Shown: positions 1-8,133, counted from the stretch's first letter. The stretch is 19,521 nt of DNA from Nanobdellota archaeon (GCA_030695685.1 JAUYPT010000103.1:1-19521), one strand, 5' to 3'. The notes: generated by a model not told the origin, from the sequence alone. Translations and numbers: made by a program.

Positions 1-31
1 AAGCGTAGGAAGTGTTTTTAACCTTTGTGAA

Positions 32-61
32 TACAAAAACTGTATATGATCGTATTTTGTA
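32..61 (-). terminator. possible terminator hairpin after the restriction-modification genes
   Basis: The inverted repeat TACAAAA (32-38) / TTTTGTA (55-61) lies about 20 bases beyond the methyltransferase stop. On the minus strand the hairpin is followed by few further T residues, but the second arm itself is T-rich (TTTTTGTA). It could end the transcript. The stem is AT-only apart from one G-C pair, so support is weak. Confidence 0.25.
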
Positions 62-81
62 ATGATTAACGAGTAGCACAA

Positions 82-981
82 TTATGCCAGCTTCCGTTGA
101 CCAGCTTCTTTTTGTATTCTTTTATTGGCAATTTCCACATATTCCCGAGAAAGATCATATCCTACAAAATGTCTTCCAGTTTTAAGTGCTGCTATTGCAG
201 TGCTGCCGCTGCCCATAAATGGATCTAAAACCACATCTCCTTTAAATGTATAAAGTTCAATGGCTCTGCGAGGCAATTCGACAGGGAACGGAGCTGGGTG
301 TTTTACTTTCTTAGCAGATTCCGTATTAAATTTCCAGATGCTCTTAGTTAATTCTAAAAACTCATCTCTTGTGATAGTATCTTTTTTTGTCGAATGTTTA
401 TTACGACTATACAATTCTTTTGAAAAAATTAAAATATATTCGTGAGAATCCCTTAGCGTAGGATTAGCTGCTGATTGCCAGCTTCCCCAGGCACAAGAAC
501 CGCCAACGCTTGAACCTTTATCCCATATAACTTCCCCTCTCATGAGAAAACCTAATTTATCCATTACTTTGATAATCTCTGAGTGAAGAGGAATATATGG
601 TTTGCGGCCGACATTAGCTATGTTTATAGCAACTCTCCCGCCAGGAACCAAAACTCTATGTGTTTCTTTAAACACATTTTCAAGCAATTTTATATATTCA
701 TTAAGAGACAAATCTTTATCATATTCCTTGCCAACGTTATATGGTGGTGATGTTACCATTAAATGAACGCTGTTATCTGGCAACTCTTCCATTTTTTCAC
801 TTGTTTTACAAAATATTTGGTTAAGATGTTTCTCATTTAATGAATTTTCTACATACTTTACTTTTTTCTCACCATTGCCATTAGAGTACATTTTTTTATT
901 ATAAAATTCAGAAGAATCATGATTATAACGACCCTTTGTTCCAAAATTACTTGTTTTTGTTCCGTTCTTTCTAATTGCCAT
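82..981 (-). CDS. DNA methyltransferase (N4-cytosine/N6-adenine type) of a type II restriction-modification system
   Basis: This protein should transfer a methyl group from S-adenosylmethionine to an exocyclic amino group of C or A in a specific DNA site, protecting host DNA from the neighbouring nuclease. The catalytic motif IV reads TSPPYN (about residues 77-82) and comes before the SAM-binding motif I, DPFMGSGST (about residues 253-261). That order is the beta-class arrangement. TSPPY is most often seen in N4-cytosine enzymes, but N6-adenine cannot be excluded. About 299 residues is normal for a complete enzyme. I chose the ATG at 981; the longer frame starts at TTG 990. The ATG overlaps the end of the nuclease gene by 11 bases, so translation is probably coupled. 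The region between the motifs presumably holds the target-recognition part. Family assignment is firm; specificity cannot be read from sequence. Confidence 0.9.
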   Translation of the reverse strand: MAIRKNGTKTSNFGTKGRYNHDSSEFYNKKMYSNGNGEKKVKYVENSLNEKHLNQIFCKTSEKMEELPDNSVHLMVTSPPYNVGKEYDKDLSLNEYIKLLENVFKETHRVLVPGGRVAINIANVGRKPYIPLHSEIIKVMDKLGFLMRGEVIWDKGSSVGGSCAWGSWQSAANPTLRDSHEYILIFSKELYSRNKHSTKKDTITRDEFLELTKSIWKFNTESAKKVKHPAPFPVELPRRAIELYTFKGDVVLDPFMGSGSTAIAALKTGRHFVGYDLSREYVEIANKRIQKEAGQRKLA

Positions 982-1855
982 TTTTCTCAATTCTGATTAA
1001 TTGTAGGAATTTCTCAGCTTTCTTTTCAAAAGTTCCTTCTCTGTTAGAAATTTCAATAATCTGACCTAACTGCTTCTTTGTCCTCATTCCTGAGAAAAAT
1101 TCTCTATCTTCTTTGAAGAGTGCCTCTAAATGTTTTAGTAACTCTTCGTAATTGTCTATTCTAATAAATCCATCAAATCTTGTCTGCTTAAGTGTCTCCA
1201 CTTCTCTTGGCTTAGGATTAATTGACCAGAAGCCTTGGATTATTCCACTTTTTCTTAAGTGATCAACTTTCTCATAATAACTTTTTGTTACTGGTGTGTT
1301 TCCAAGAATAATAATAGGGATTTTTGCAGAACTGAAACCAGAAACTCTAATATTAATGCTTTTTCCTATGGCTTTAAGCATACTATCAGAACGAAGCATC
1401 CCAGGATTCCCTTGATGCGTTGTAAAATCACCCAAGCATTCAAGCTTACCCTCTTTTTTTAATTCCCAATTCCAGACAACAGACATCTTAACTTCAAAAA
1501 GCATTACAATGTTTTCTGCCTTCTGAATGACATCTTTAGTCTTACAAATAGCAACATCAGCAGGAGATTGTTTTGTTAAACCAATTTCTTCACAGACAAC
1601 TCCTTGAATAGCAAAGAGATTATGCTTTTTTGCAAATTGTTGCAGAAAATCAACAGACCACTTTTCAGTGAAGTTTCCAATCAAAGAATTTCTACTTTGA
1701 AGTGTTGTTTTTGCCTCTTTGTATCCTTTCGGCCAATAGGCATAATATTTTCCAGCAGGTGTTTTGTAAAATAATTGTTCAGGAGTAGCAAAGTCTTTAG
1801 CCTGAGTAAAAAATTCTATCTCCGACTTTTTGTTCCATAACTCCATTTTAACCAC
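971..1855 (-). CDS. putative type II restriction endonuclease, PD-(D/E)XK fold
   Basis: This gene lies directly upstream of the methyltransferase, with an 11-base overlap, which is the usual layout of a type II restriction-modification pair. A candidate PD-(D/E)XK site is visible: SPAD (Asp at about residue 100) followed 21 residues later by FEVK (Glu121, Lys123), in a predicted beta-strand context. Glu64, in a TEKW segment of a preceding helix, could be the extra acidic residue seen in many of these nucleases. The rest does not match an isoschizomer family I can name. The frame opens at GTG 1855, and an ATG lies three codons later at 1846. A TATA-like element at 1881-1890 would put transcription start near 1857, so the message would be almost leaderless and either start is possible. 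Nuclease function is inferred from the motif plus the neighbour. Confidence 0.75.
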   Translation of the reverse strand: MVKMELWNKKSEIEFFTQAKDFATPEQLFYKTPAGKYYAYWPKGYKEAKTTLQSRNSLIGNFTEKWSVDFLQQFAKKHNLFAIQGVVCEEIGLTKQSPADVAICKTKDVIQKAENIVMLFEVKMSVVWNWELKKEGKLECLGDFTTHQGNPGMLRSDSMLKAIGKSINIRVSGFSSAKIPIIILGNTPVTKSYYEKVDHLRKSGIIQGFWSINPKPREVETLKQTRFDGFIRIDNYEELLKHLEALFKEDREFFSGMRTKKQLGQIIEISNREGTFEKKAEKFLQLIRIEKNGN

Positions 1856-1880
1856 TTTTTAAGATTAAGTAATAATCTTT

Positions 1881-1890
1881 ATTTAAATAT
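1881..1890 (-). promoter_or_regulatory. TATA box of the restriction-modification operon
   Basis: The minus strand reads ATATTTAAAT, about 26-35 bases before the GTG/ATG starts of the nuclease gene. Position and sequence fit an archaeal TATA box giving a near-leaderless transcript. Confidence 0.55.
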
Positions 1891-1924
1891 TGTTCTATTC
1901 TATAACTGCTGGCTGGAACGATAG

Positions 1925-1934
1925 TATTTAAATA
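1925..1934 (+). promoter_or_regulatory. TATA box of the divergent 211-residue gene
   Basis: TATTTAAATA lies 25-34 bases before the ATG at 1959. It is about 35 bases from the minus-strand TATA box at 1881-1890, so the two genes have back-to-back promoters within a 103-base spacer. Confidence 0.6.
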
Positions 1935-1958
1935 AAAGTTTGTTTTTTTAACAGTAAA

Positions 1959-2594
1959 ATGACATTAGTTGATTTAATTGATTCCTTTTTACGGGGCAGA
2001 GACGAGTCTGGCAATTTAATTGATTCGATGAATACAAATTCTCATGATGCTCATTCCTCTATACCTTCCTATTCCAGCACATCTCCGGTTGATTTTGGTC
2101 ATCAGCAGAACTATTCTTTCTTCAATGATGCCGGCTATTGGCTGGGATTTTTTTCCAGAAAAAAGGCAGTTATTGAAGTTGGTAAATTTCTGCTTGGGCA
2201 GCACTTTTTAGGCGGTGTTGGAATGGACCTTGATGGTATAGCTGAAGAAATGGAAACTACGGAACATTATTCTTCCCAAAATCTAGTTCAGCAGAGTCAT
2301 AACAATTACTTATTTGCCGGAAAGATTAATCCTCATTACAATAGACAGTATATAGTTCAAGCCATTGAAAGTGTTCTGGGATTACAGGATTTTGCGAAAG
2401 AATGTCTGTTGCTAGAATACACTTCTATTGACCAGATTAGCGGGAGAAAAAAAACTCCCTGCGTTTATTTTTATGTAACAGCTCCTTCCCTAGAACAAGG
2501 GATGAATTATGTACGGAAAGATTTAGGATTGGATCATCTTTTTACTGGCTTTAAATTTAAAGAGAATGATCTCAGCGATTTAACTTTTGAATAA
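1959..2594 (+). CDS. uncharacterised 211-residue protein
   Basis: I do not recognise this protein. It has no signal peptide or membrane segment. The first 55 residues are polar and Ser/Asn/His-rich, probably disordered. A compact domain follows (about residues 55-211), with hydrophobic strands such as CLLLEYTSI and CVYFYVTAP and a final HLFTGFKF segment. That last part faintly recalls the HxTxGF strand of 2H-phosphoesterase-like proteins, but the motif is not intact and I would not assign it. The gene has its own TATA box at 1925-1934 and a short leader. It is one of only two plus-strand genes here. It is divergent from the restriction-modification unit, and its last 23 bases overlap the 3' end of the convergent kinase-fusion gene. 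It may belong with the restriction module, but nothing in the sequence proves it. Confidence 0.7.
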   Translation: MTLVDLIDSFLRGRDESGNLIDSMNTNSHDAHSSIPSYSSTSPVDFGHQQNYSFFNDAGYWLGFFSRKKAVIEVGKFLLGQHFLGGVGMDLDGIAEEMETTEHYSSQNLVQQSHNNYLFAGKINPHYNRQYIVQAIESVLGLQDFAKECLLLEYTSIDQISGRKKTPCVYFYVTAPSLEQGMNYVRKDLGLDHLFTGFKFKENDLSDLTFE

Positions 2595-3930
2595 ATCCTG
2601 GCCAGCTTTGATTAATAACGCTCTGAACACTTTTTTCAATACCTTCTTCCGTATTAATAATAACACTTCTCTTTAAAATAATGTTCAGATGCTGATACCG
2701 TTTTCGTTGTCCATCTAAATATTCTCTTGATTTGACTTTTCTTTCTTCCCCAACTTTTTCTCTGGCCAGTAATGTCTCCGTTGCTGCATCCAGGATAAAT
2801 GTTCGATCTGGCGATGGAAATATTTTTAACAGTAATTTTGCCATGATGCTTCGTTCCGCATACGGGTATTGTCCATAAAGATCATAGAAATATCTGTCAG
2901 TTACTACAACATTTCCTCGCCGCAGCTGCGGATAAATATGGAAAAGATAACGAAGAAAATAATCACCATAATTATAGATAAAAAGCGCTTCCTGAAATAA
3001 ATGTAATGTAATGCTTTTATCTTTAATGTTATTATTTCTTTCTGCAACGTTGTTGAAGATTTTTTTATTATGAAATAGTTGCGCTCCTAATTTGGCCAGC
3101 GGCGAAAATGGCTTCCAGCCGTAATAATAGTATTTTTGTTGTACTCCCATAAATCGTGTCAAAAGCTGATATTTCTCTGTAATCTGTGTTGCTAATGTCG
3201 TTTTGCCGGTGCCATTGACACCAATTAAAGCGATTACTGTTCCTTTTTTTCGGAGATTTATCTTTCTGAAGATTACTATCATTAATTTTGACCACAGATA
3301 AAGCGCATCGCTTGGTTTTTGAAGTAATCGTAGAATATAATTGTTCATTATTTTTTTTCTGTCAACGTTTTCATTATTTTTAACTCTATTTAGAATATGC
3401 TGCAATCCTTTTTCCCAATAATTGTCTGCAGCACTTTTAGTGATGTAGTTCCAATCAAGTTTATGCTGCAGATATTGCGGCAATAACACTGCTTCTCTCT
3501 TGCGGATAGAAAAATTTTCAAATAGGATATGGGCTGTATGGATTAGAATGGAATCTTCTGGCGATGGAACAACAATCCCCGGTGCAATTTCTCGTGCATG
3601 ATCAAATATTTGCTTTTTACCTAGCGCTTTAACGCCATGCCAGGCAACTTCCCGGTGAAGATGGATTGCTGTTAAAATTCCATTGTTAAATCGAACATAC
3701 ATTTTTTTGAACTTTTCAACATTTTCCCCTAAATAAAGAATAAATCCTTCTTTTTCTAATAATGAAGCAGCCATCTTGTAATCATCATTATCTTTACATA
3801 AAAGATCCAGATTTTTATTTTCACCATCAAAAATATGCTCGCATTTAAAGAGATTGTAAGTTATATTATGGTCATAAAATAAAGAAATGACGGTGTGTAG
3901 TTCTGCTGGCGTATTTTTGTACTGTTTCAT
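2572..3930 (-). CDS. fusion protein: nucleotidyltransferase-like N-terminus and thymidylate-kinase-like P-loop C-terminus
   Basis: This is the last gene of the five-gene glycan/lipid operon, 39 bases after its upstream neighbour. The N-terminal 200 residues resemble the nucleotidyltransferase-like domain found in capsule and polysaccharide loci (NLDLLC near residue 42, LHREVAWHG near 91-99). The C-terminal half is a P-loop kinase of the thymidylate-kinase superfamily: GVNGTGKT at 237-244 binds ATP, and TDRYFYD further on is the DR-Y motif that contacts the substrate in dTMP kinases. The terminal region FILDAATETLLAREK is the usual strand before the lid. Proteins of this composition occur beside glycosyltransferases in bacteria and archaea. 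Their substrate is unknown; phosphorylation of a nucleotide or of a sugar/lipid intermediate are both possible. It overlaps the convergent plus-strand gene by 23 bases. Confidence 0.75.
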   Translation of the reverse strand: MKQYKNTPAELHTVISLFYDHNITYNLFKCEHIFDGENKNLDLLCKDNDDYKMAASLLEKEGFILYLGENVEKFKKMYVRFNNGILTAIHLHREVAWHGVKALGKKQIFDHAREIAPGIVVPSPEDSILIHTAHILFENFSIRKREAVLLPQYLQHKLDWNYITKSAADNYWEKGLQHILNRVKNNENVDRKKIMNNYILRLLQKPSDALYLWSKLMIVIFRKINLRKKGTVIALIGVNGTGKTTLATQITEKYQLLTRFMGVQQKYYYYGWKPFSPLAKLGAQLFHNKKIFNNVAERNNNIKDKSITLHLFQEALFIYNYGDYFLRYLFHIYPQLRRGNVVVTDRYFYDLYGQYPYAERSIMAKLLLKIFPSPDRTFILDAATETLLAREKVGEERKVKSREYLDGQRKRYQHLNIILKRSVIINTEEGIEKSVQSVINQSWPGFIQKLNR

Positions 3931-3969
3931 TAGTTTATGATACCTAGTTGCTTGCGGCGGTTGTGATTT

Positions 3970-5550
3970 TTATTTTTTGAAATTGGCTGCAATCATGTTA
4001 GCAATTCTTTCGGACGCTTTTCCGTCAATCGTGCCGCACATGTGCTCTACGGTCTTCTTTCGCTGCTCTTGTAATCTATCTTTTGAAAGAACTTTCTTTA
4101 TGGCATGAGATATATTTTCTGTATGATCTACTTTATAGGTTCCTGTACACTGAGAAACAAGTTCATAGATTCCGCCTTCAATGGGGCAGAAATTGGTAGT
4201 GATAACTGGCTTGCCAAGAATCATCGCTTCGATTGCTACCGTTGATCCAAATTCAATTATCAGATCAGATTCAGAAAGTAATTGATAAAGATAATCTGAC
4301 CCTACTCTCTGGGTGACCTGAACATTGTCGCATCCTATTTTTTGGATTATTTTTTGATACTCTGGCAGCGATTTTTCAACGGGATGAAGCTTGATGGTAA
4401 TGGAAATATCATGTAAACTATTAATTTCTTGGATCATTTTTGTAATGTAGGAAAAATACTCTTTTTTTCCGATGGCATTGCCTTCCACAAATGGTTCTGT
4501 GATAATCACAATTTTTTTCCTGTCGCTGTTTGTGACATTCTTCTGTTTATACTTGATAATATCCTCAAAAATAATCGGCCCGACAATAGCGATATTTTTT
4601 TCAGATACGCCTACCTTCAGCAGCCGCTCTTTGCTCATTGTTCCAAAGACAGCAATAGTTGTATTCTCAAAAACATCAGGATCAACAACACCTTCTCCTA
4701 ATCCATGCTGGATCAAAATTACAGGAATTTTATGTAGTTTAGCAACGGCAAGCAATGCCTTTTCAAAAATGCTGTTTTGAGATGTCAAAACAACTGTTTC
4801 CACACGATTTAACTTCACAATTTTATGCAGCGCTTCATAATATACGCATTGATAGAAAAGAAATTCCGGTGAAAAAAAGAAATCTAAATAATACTTGAAA
4901 TAAGGCCAGAGAGAAACATCTTTCGATGAGAATAATTCTTCTTTTTCTTTTTCAGAGAGTGCAGTCCATTGTGTGAAGAGCTGATGCGCCTTTTTTCTGG
5001 CTTTTTGAATGACTTCCTTATTTACATATTCATAAATAGTATCCTGCGCCTGTCGTATTTTTTGATACGACTTTCGGGAGAGCGGATCAAAGACAAGCTG
5101 TAAAACATCGATCTTTTTCTCCTGTAATGTTGTAATCACTTTGTTTATTCTAAACACCGTCTTTTGCGCAGTATTAATATGGTTGGAAGGTATTAAAAAT
5201 AAAGCATGCTTTTTCTGCTGCTGGTTATACTCTTTTTTTTTGGTTGCTGCGGCAATCTTTAACTGCTCGTTTAGCTGCAGCGATTTTCGATACAAAAAAG
5301 TAGACAGCCTGAATTTTAATTTTTCTCGTGCTGATAATACACTCCCTGATTCTATTTTAGTAATTAGTAGATGAGCTTTAAACTGCGGCGGTATAATATG
5401 CAGGACAAAAAGGCGTCGAAAGAACCAGCTTAAAGGGATAGCATCAATGGAAAAAATCTCATCAAATGTTTTACCTTGAATTTTTCGCTGAGACCATTCT
5501 TTTCCAAGATAATAATCCAGGAGATTATGGAGATTTTTTGCTTTTTTCAT
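3970..5550 (-). CDS. GT-B fold surface-polysaccharide transferase, CDP-glycerol glycerophosphotransferase-like
   Basis: The C-terminal 280 residues (about 245-520) look like a GT-B enzyme of the group that includes CDP-glycerol:polyglycerophosphate transferases and capsule proteins. Features are IQHGLGEG (280-287) at the end of the first Rossmann half, KLHP (387-390), and a donor-site strand-helix with EFGSTVAIEA (433-442) followed by LGKPVI. The N-terminal 240 residues are helical and Lys/Gln-rich with no close match I know. They contain no clear membrane span, so the protein is probably cytoplasmic and membrane-associated. It sits 2 bases after the upstream GT4 gene, so translation is probably coupled. 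Its neighbours handle CDP-activated substrates, which agrees with the CDP-glycerol-transferase resemblance. Acceptor and donor are not readable; a nucleotide-sugar-dependent transferase or an epimerase-like fold is the main alternative. Confidence 0.6.
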   Translation of the reverse strand: MKKAKNLHNLLDYYLGKEWSQRKIQGKTFDEIFSIDAIPLSWFFRRLFVLHIIPPQFKAHLLITKIESGSVLSAREKLKFRLSTFLYRKSLQLNEQLKIAAATKKKEYNQQQKKHALFLIPSNHINTAQKTVFRINKVITTLQEKKIDVLQLVFDPLSRKSYQKIRQAQDTIYEYVNKEVIQKARKKAHQLFTQWTALSEKEKEELFSSKDVSLWPYFKYYLDFFFSPEFLFYQCVYYEALHKIVKLNRVETVVLTSQNSIFEKALLAVAKLHKIPVILIQHGLGEGVVDPDVFENTTIAVFGTMSKERLLKVGVSEKNIAIVGPIIFEDIIKYKQKNVTNSDRKKIVIITEPFVEGNAIGKKEYFSYITKMIQEINSLHDISITIKLHPVEKSLPEYQKIIQKIGCDNVQVTQRVGSDYLYQLLSESDLIIEFGSTVAIEAMILGKPVITTNFCPIEGGIYELVSQCTGTYKVDHTENISHAIKKVLSKDRLQEQRKKTVEHMCGTIDGKASERIANMIAANFKK

Positions 5551-5552
5551 GG

Positions 5553-6584
5553 TTATTTGTTGTTTAACAATTCCTGATAGAGTTTGAAGTATTCTTGAAA
5601 TGACTGTTCCTGCTGGAAATGAGTGCAGATAATCTTTCGTGCTTTCTCACTCATTTTTTTCCTCAGTTGCGGATCATCTAACGTTTGAACAGCTTTGACA
5701 ATGGATGATGGTGAGTATGGTTTTACAATGATGGCAGCATCCTGGGTTATTTCTGTAATATACTCAAAATCTGTGGTCACAATTGCCTTGCCGCAGCTCA
5801 TCGCTTCCAGTAAGACAAGAGGATTGGCGATGGCGCCCAAATAACTGCGGTACGGCAGAACAATGATATCCATATCATGATATGCTTTTTTCATATCATC
5901 CAATAACCCTTTTATTTTTAATTGATGGTTAATGGTTTGAAAAGTTTTGATAATTTTAGGAGTCAGTTCCGTAACGTGAATATGGCTCTCATAGTGCGGC
6001 GGGAAGCTCTTGGAAGCTTTAGCAAAATCAAGCACTCCTTTATAGATGCTGGGATGGCCAAAATAGCCTACTTTTATGGTTTTGGAATCTGCTTTTTCCT
6101 CTGTCTTCTTTTCTGCCGCTGGCGTAAAATACGTTGTATTGATTCCTATTCTAATCAATCGTGTATTGTCAAATAATCTTTTTTTCACAAAATTGGAAGG
6201 GACAATAACAGCATCAAGTTCTTGTAATTTATATCCCCGCCAGCGCAGAGGAAGAATCGCAGAATAACTAAGGATGACATTTGTTTTTCGGGGGCGGAGA
6301 TAGACATTTTGCAAGACATGATTCCAAAAATGATTAAATGGTTCTGTCTTTGAGACAGAATATAACGTGTAAACAACAGGCTTGCCGTATTTTTTCTTCC
6401 ATTGCGCCGCTTTCCAGGAATCGATAATGCCGCTGGAATGAAAATGAATTATATCAGCATCGTACGGATTTTCAACAAACATAACTCCTTTTTTTTCCAA
6501 GAATTCTTTCAGCGCTAACGTTGTTTGTGTTCTGCCTTCAAATTTTCGCTGTTCTATATCAGCGGCAAAATAAATCTTCATCAT
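5553..6584 (-). CDS. glycosyltransferase family 4
   Basis: This is a GT-B retaining glycosyltransferase, expected to add a sugar from a nucleotide donor at the cytoplasmic face. The first half has the short strand MKIYFAADI, then DADIIHFHS (43-50) and the linker LDAVIVPSNFVKKRL (about 123-137). The second half opens with IKVGYFGHPSIYKG (170-183), the usual start of the donor domain, and has NPLVLLEAMSCGKAIV (about 254-269). In typical GT4 enzymes an EX7E motif spans this place. Here the second Glu (260) is present, but the first position is Ile252, so the motif is half lost. Two ATG codons in a row (6584, 6581) compete as start. It follows the cytidylate kinase gene by 4 bases and precedes the next gene by 2, within one operon. 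Confidence 0.85.
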   Translation of the reverse strand: MMKIYFAADIEQRKFEGRTQTTLALKEFLEKKGVMFVENPYDADIIHFHSSGIIDSWKAAQWKKKYGKPVVYTLYSVSKTEPFNHFWNHVLQNVYLRPRKTNVILSYSAILPLRWRGYKLQELDAVIVPSNFVKKRLFDNTRLIRIGINTTYFTPAAEKKTEEKADSKTIKVGYFGHPSIYKGVLDFAKASKSFPPHYESHIHVTELTPKIIKTFQTINHQLKIKGLLDDMKKAYHDMDIIVLPYRSYLGAIANPLVLLEAMSCGKAIVTTDFEYITEITQDAAIIVKPYSPSSIVKAVQTLDDPQLRKKMSEKARKIICTHFQQEQSFQEYFKLYQELLNNK

Positions 6585-6588
6585 GATC

Positions 6589-7287
6589 TTATTTTCCCAT
6601 TGCCTGGATATTTTTGATCATCTCTTCTTTTCCAGTGATATAATACCACAAAACAATTGCATCATGTTCTGCTGTCGGGCTGGTAGAATTATCATAAATA
6701 ATGGCGTTTTCAGGAATTATTAATGGTGCAACAGATCTGTTTTTGTCATTGTCATCCGTATCACTAATAATTTTTTTCACTTGTTCAACATTGTATTTGT
6801 TTTTTTCTTCTGCTGTTGCTAACTTAAAAAACCGCTGCACCCGAATGTGCATCGACGCATCAAGATAAAATTTCCAATCGGCGTCAGGAAAAACAATGGA
6901 GCCTGTATCTCTTCCTTCGACAACAACGTTGCCGGATGCCGCTATTGTTCGCTGCAATTGCAGTAATGCCTCTCGTACCGCTGGAATTTTGGCAACTTCT
7001 GCTGCTAAGGGAACGACAAAAGGTGATGCGAGCTCTTCCGTAAGGTCAATACCATCAACAAACACTCTTTGCATTTCTCCTTCTTGTTTAAATTGAAATG
7101 AAATTGTCTTCGCGATAGCAGTGATACGCTGTATATCCTCAAAAGGAATTTCCTTCTCTTTTGCTGTATAGCCAACTGCCCTAAACATGGCGCCGGTGTT
7201 AAGATATGTATACTGCAACATTTTTGCCAGCGCTTTGGCGACAGTAGATTTTCCAGTCCAGGACGGCCCGTCAATCGTAATAATCAT
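6589..7287 (-). CDS. cmk: cytidylate kinase, bacterial (Cmk) type
   Basis: This enzyme should phosphorylate CMP or dCMP with ATP. The P-loop is GPSWTGKS (7-14), with Trp-Thr where bacterial Cmk usually has Gly-Ala. NTGAMFRAVGYTA follows, the CMP-binding LDTGAMYRA block. VVEGRDTGSIVFPDADWKF is the Cmk-specific GRDIGTVVFPDA motif, and DASMHIRVQRFF is the lid start. Its 232 residues match bacterial Cmk rather than the shorter archaeal-type CMP kinase, which suggests ancient transfer or a second paralogue. Its ATG overlaps the stop of the upstream CDP-alcohol phosphatidyltransferase gene as ATGA (7284-7287), so the two are translationally coupled. In this setting it may recycle the CMP released when a CDP-linked substrate is used, besides general pyrimidine metabolism. 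Confidence 0.9.
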   Translation of the reverse strand: MIITIDGPSWTGKSTVAKALAKMLQYTYLNTGAMFRAVGYTAKEKEIPFEDIQRITAIAKTISFQFKQEGEMQRVFVDGIDLTEELASPFVVPLAAEVAKIPAVREALLQLQRTIAASGNVVVEGRDTGSIVFPDADWKFYLDASMHIRVQRFFKLATAEEKNKYNVEQVKKIISDTDDNDKNRSVAPLIIPENAIIYDNSTSPTAEHDAIVLWYYITGKEEMIKNIQAMGK

Positions 7288-8120
7288 CGTCTGATTGCCT
7301 CTTGCACTTTATGGAATAAGGACATTTTTTCCTGTTCGATTGTTTTGAGATTAACAATAATCTGTGCCAGCGCAACGGCAGATAAAAAGAGGCTGTAAAA
7401 GACCAATACGATCAACTTATAGTCAAAAAAAGGTATTACTGCGTTCACTCCTTTAAGATAATCAAGCGTGTATGCGAGCATAAATATGAAAACGGTGATC
7501 ACATAATGCTTGATGGAATTGGCAAAAAGTATAGGTATATCCAGGATGCTTTTTGTTTTTTTCTCGCTTGTTTTCTCTGTTTCCGGAAGATGAAGAAATG
7601 TTTCCGGCGATGATGTTACTTCTTTCACAAAAATAAATGAACTAAGCTGAAAATTTGCTTTAATGAAACGTATCAGGAATGCCGTTAGAAATCCCATGAT
7701 CATGACAATTGTACTCGGACTCTGAAAGTAAAGAGTCAATGCCAGAACTGTAAATAATAACGGATCAACAATAGCGTGCCCAACTTCATCGAGGTAACTT
7801 CCTGCGGAGGAAAATTCTTGATAGTATCGGGCTAATTCTCCATCCATACAATCAAATAAATATGCTGCAAAGAGAAACACAAAACCGATAATTAAGACAA
7901 GAATATTGGAGCTTAATAGCAGCAACGAACCGCTGATGCCCATGATTACTTCTAATAATGTGATATGGTTAGGATTAATTTTGATACCGCTGAGAAGAAT
8001 TAATCTTGTGAACCGAATGGAGGTAGCCCTATAAAGCCGATACCACCACGGCCGATCGGTAAATCTGGCATTATTATGGCAGATTTTCTGTAATTCTGCA
8101 ATACTTTCAACCATCGTCAT
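7284..8120 (-). CDS. CDP-alcohol phosphatidyltransferase family membrane protein
   Basis: Members of this family swap CMP on a CDP-activated alcohol or lipid for another alcohol, making phosphodiester lipids. The signature DxxDGxxAR-x8-GxxxDxxxD is visible as D90, D93-G94, A97-R98, G107 and D111, but the fourth acidic residue is His115 (GSYLDEVGH). Hydrophobic spans lie near 58-90 (before and into the active site), 118-145, and in the C-terminal half (around 205-255). The loop at about 160-195, with EKTSEKKTK, is charged and presumably cytoplasmic. The ATG at 8120 has a TATA-like element 14-25 bases upstream; a second ATG at 8114 is also usable. It is the first gene of the operon, and its stop overlaps the start of cmk by four bases. 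Whether it makes a membrane phospholipid or a glycan-linked lipid cannot be told. Confidence 0.85.
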   Translation of the reverse strand: MTMVESIAELQKICHNNARFTDRPWWYRLYRATSIRFTRLILLSGIKINPNHITLLEVIMGISGSLLLLSSNILVLIIGFVFLFAAYLFDCMDGELARYYQEFSSAGSYLDEVGHAIVDPLLFTVLALTLYFQSPSTIVMIMGFLTAFLIRFIKANFQLSSFIFVKEVTSSPETFLHLPETEKTSEKKTKSILDIPILFANSIKHYVITVFIFMLAYTLDYLKGVNAVIPFFDYKLIVLVFYSLFLSAVALAQIIVNLKTIEQEKMSLFHKVQEAIRR

Positions 8121-8133
8121 TTCTCAAGAGGGG

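Noticed and set aside
4429..4780. Two overlapping plus-strand frames of 90 and 102 codons
   Set aside because: Both are antisense to the GT-B gene, whose motifs lie in this stretch; they look hydrophobic only because of the opposite-strand codons.
6589..7287. Archaeal-type CMP kinase
   Set aside because: The GRD-(I/T)-G-(T/S)-(V/I)-VFPDA block and the 232-residue length are those of bacterial Cmk.
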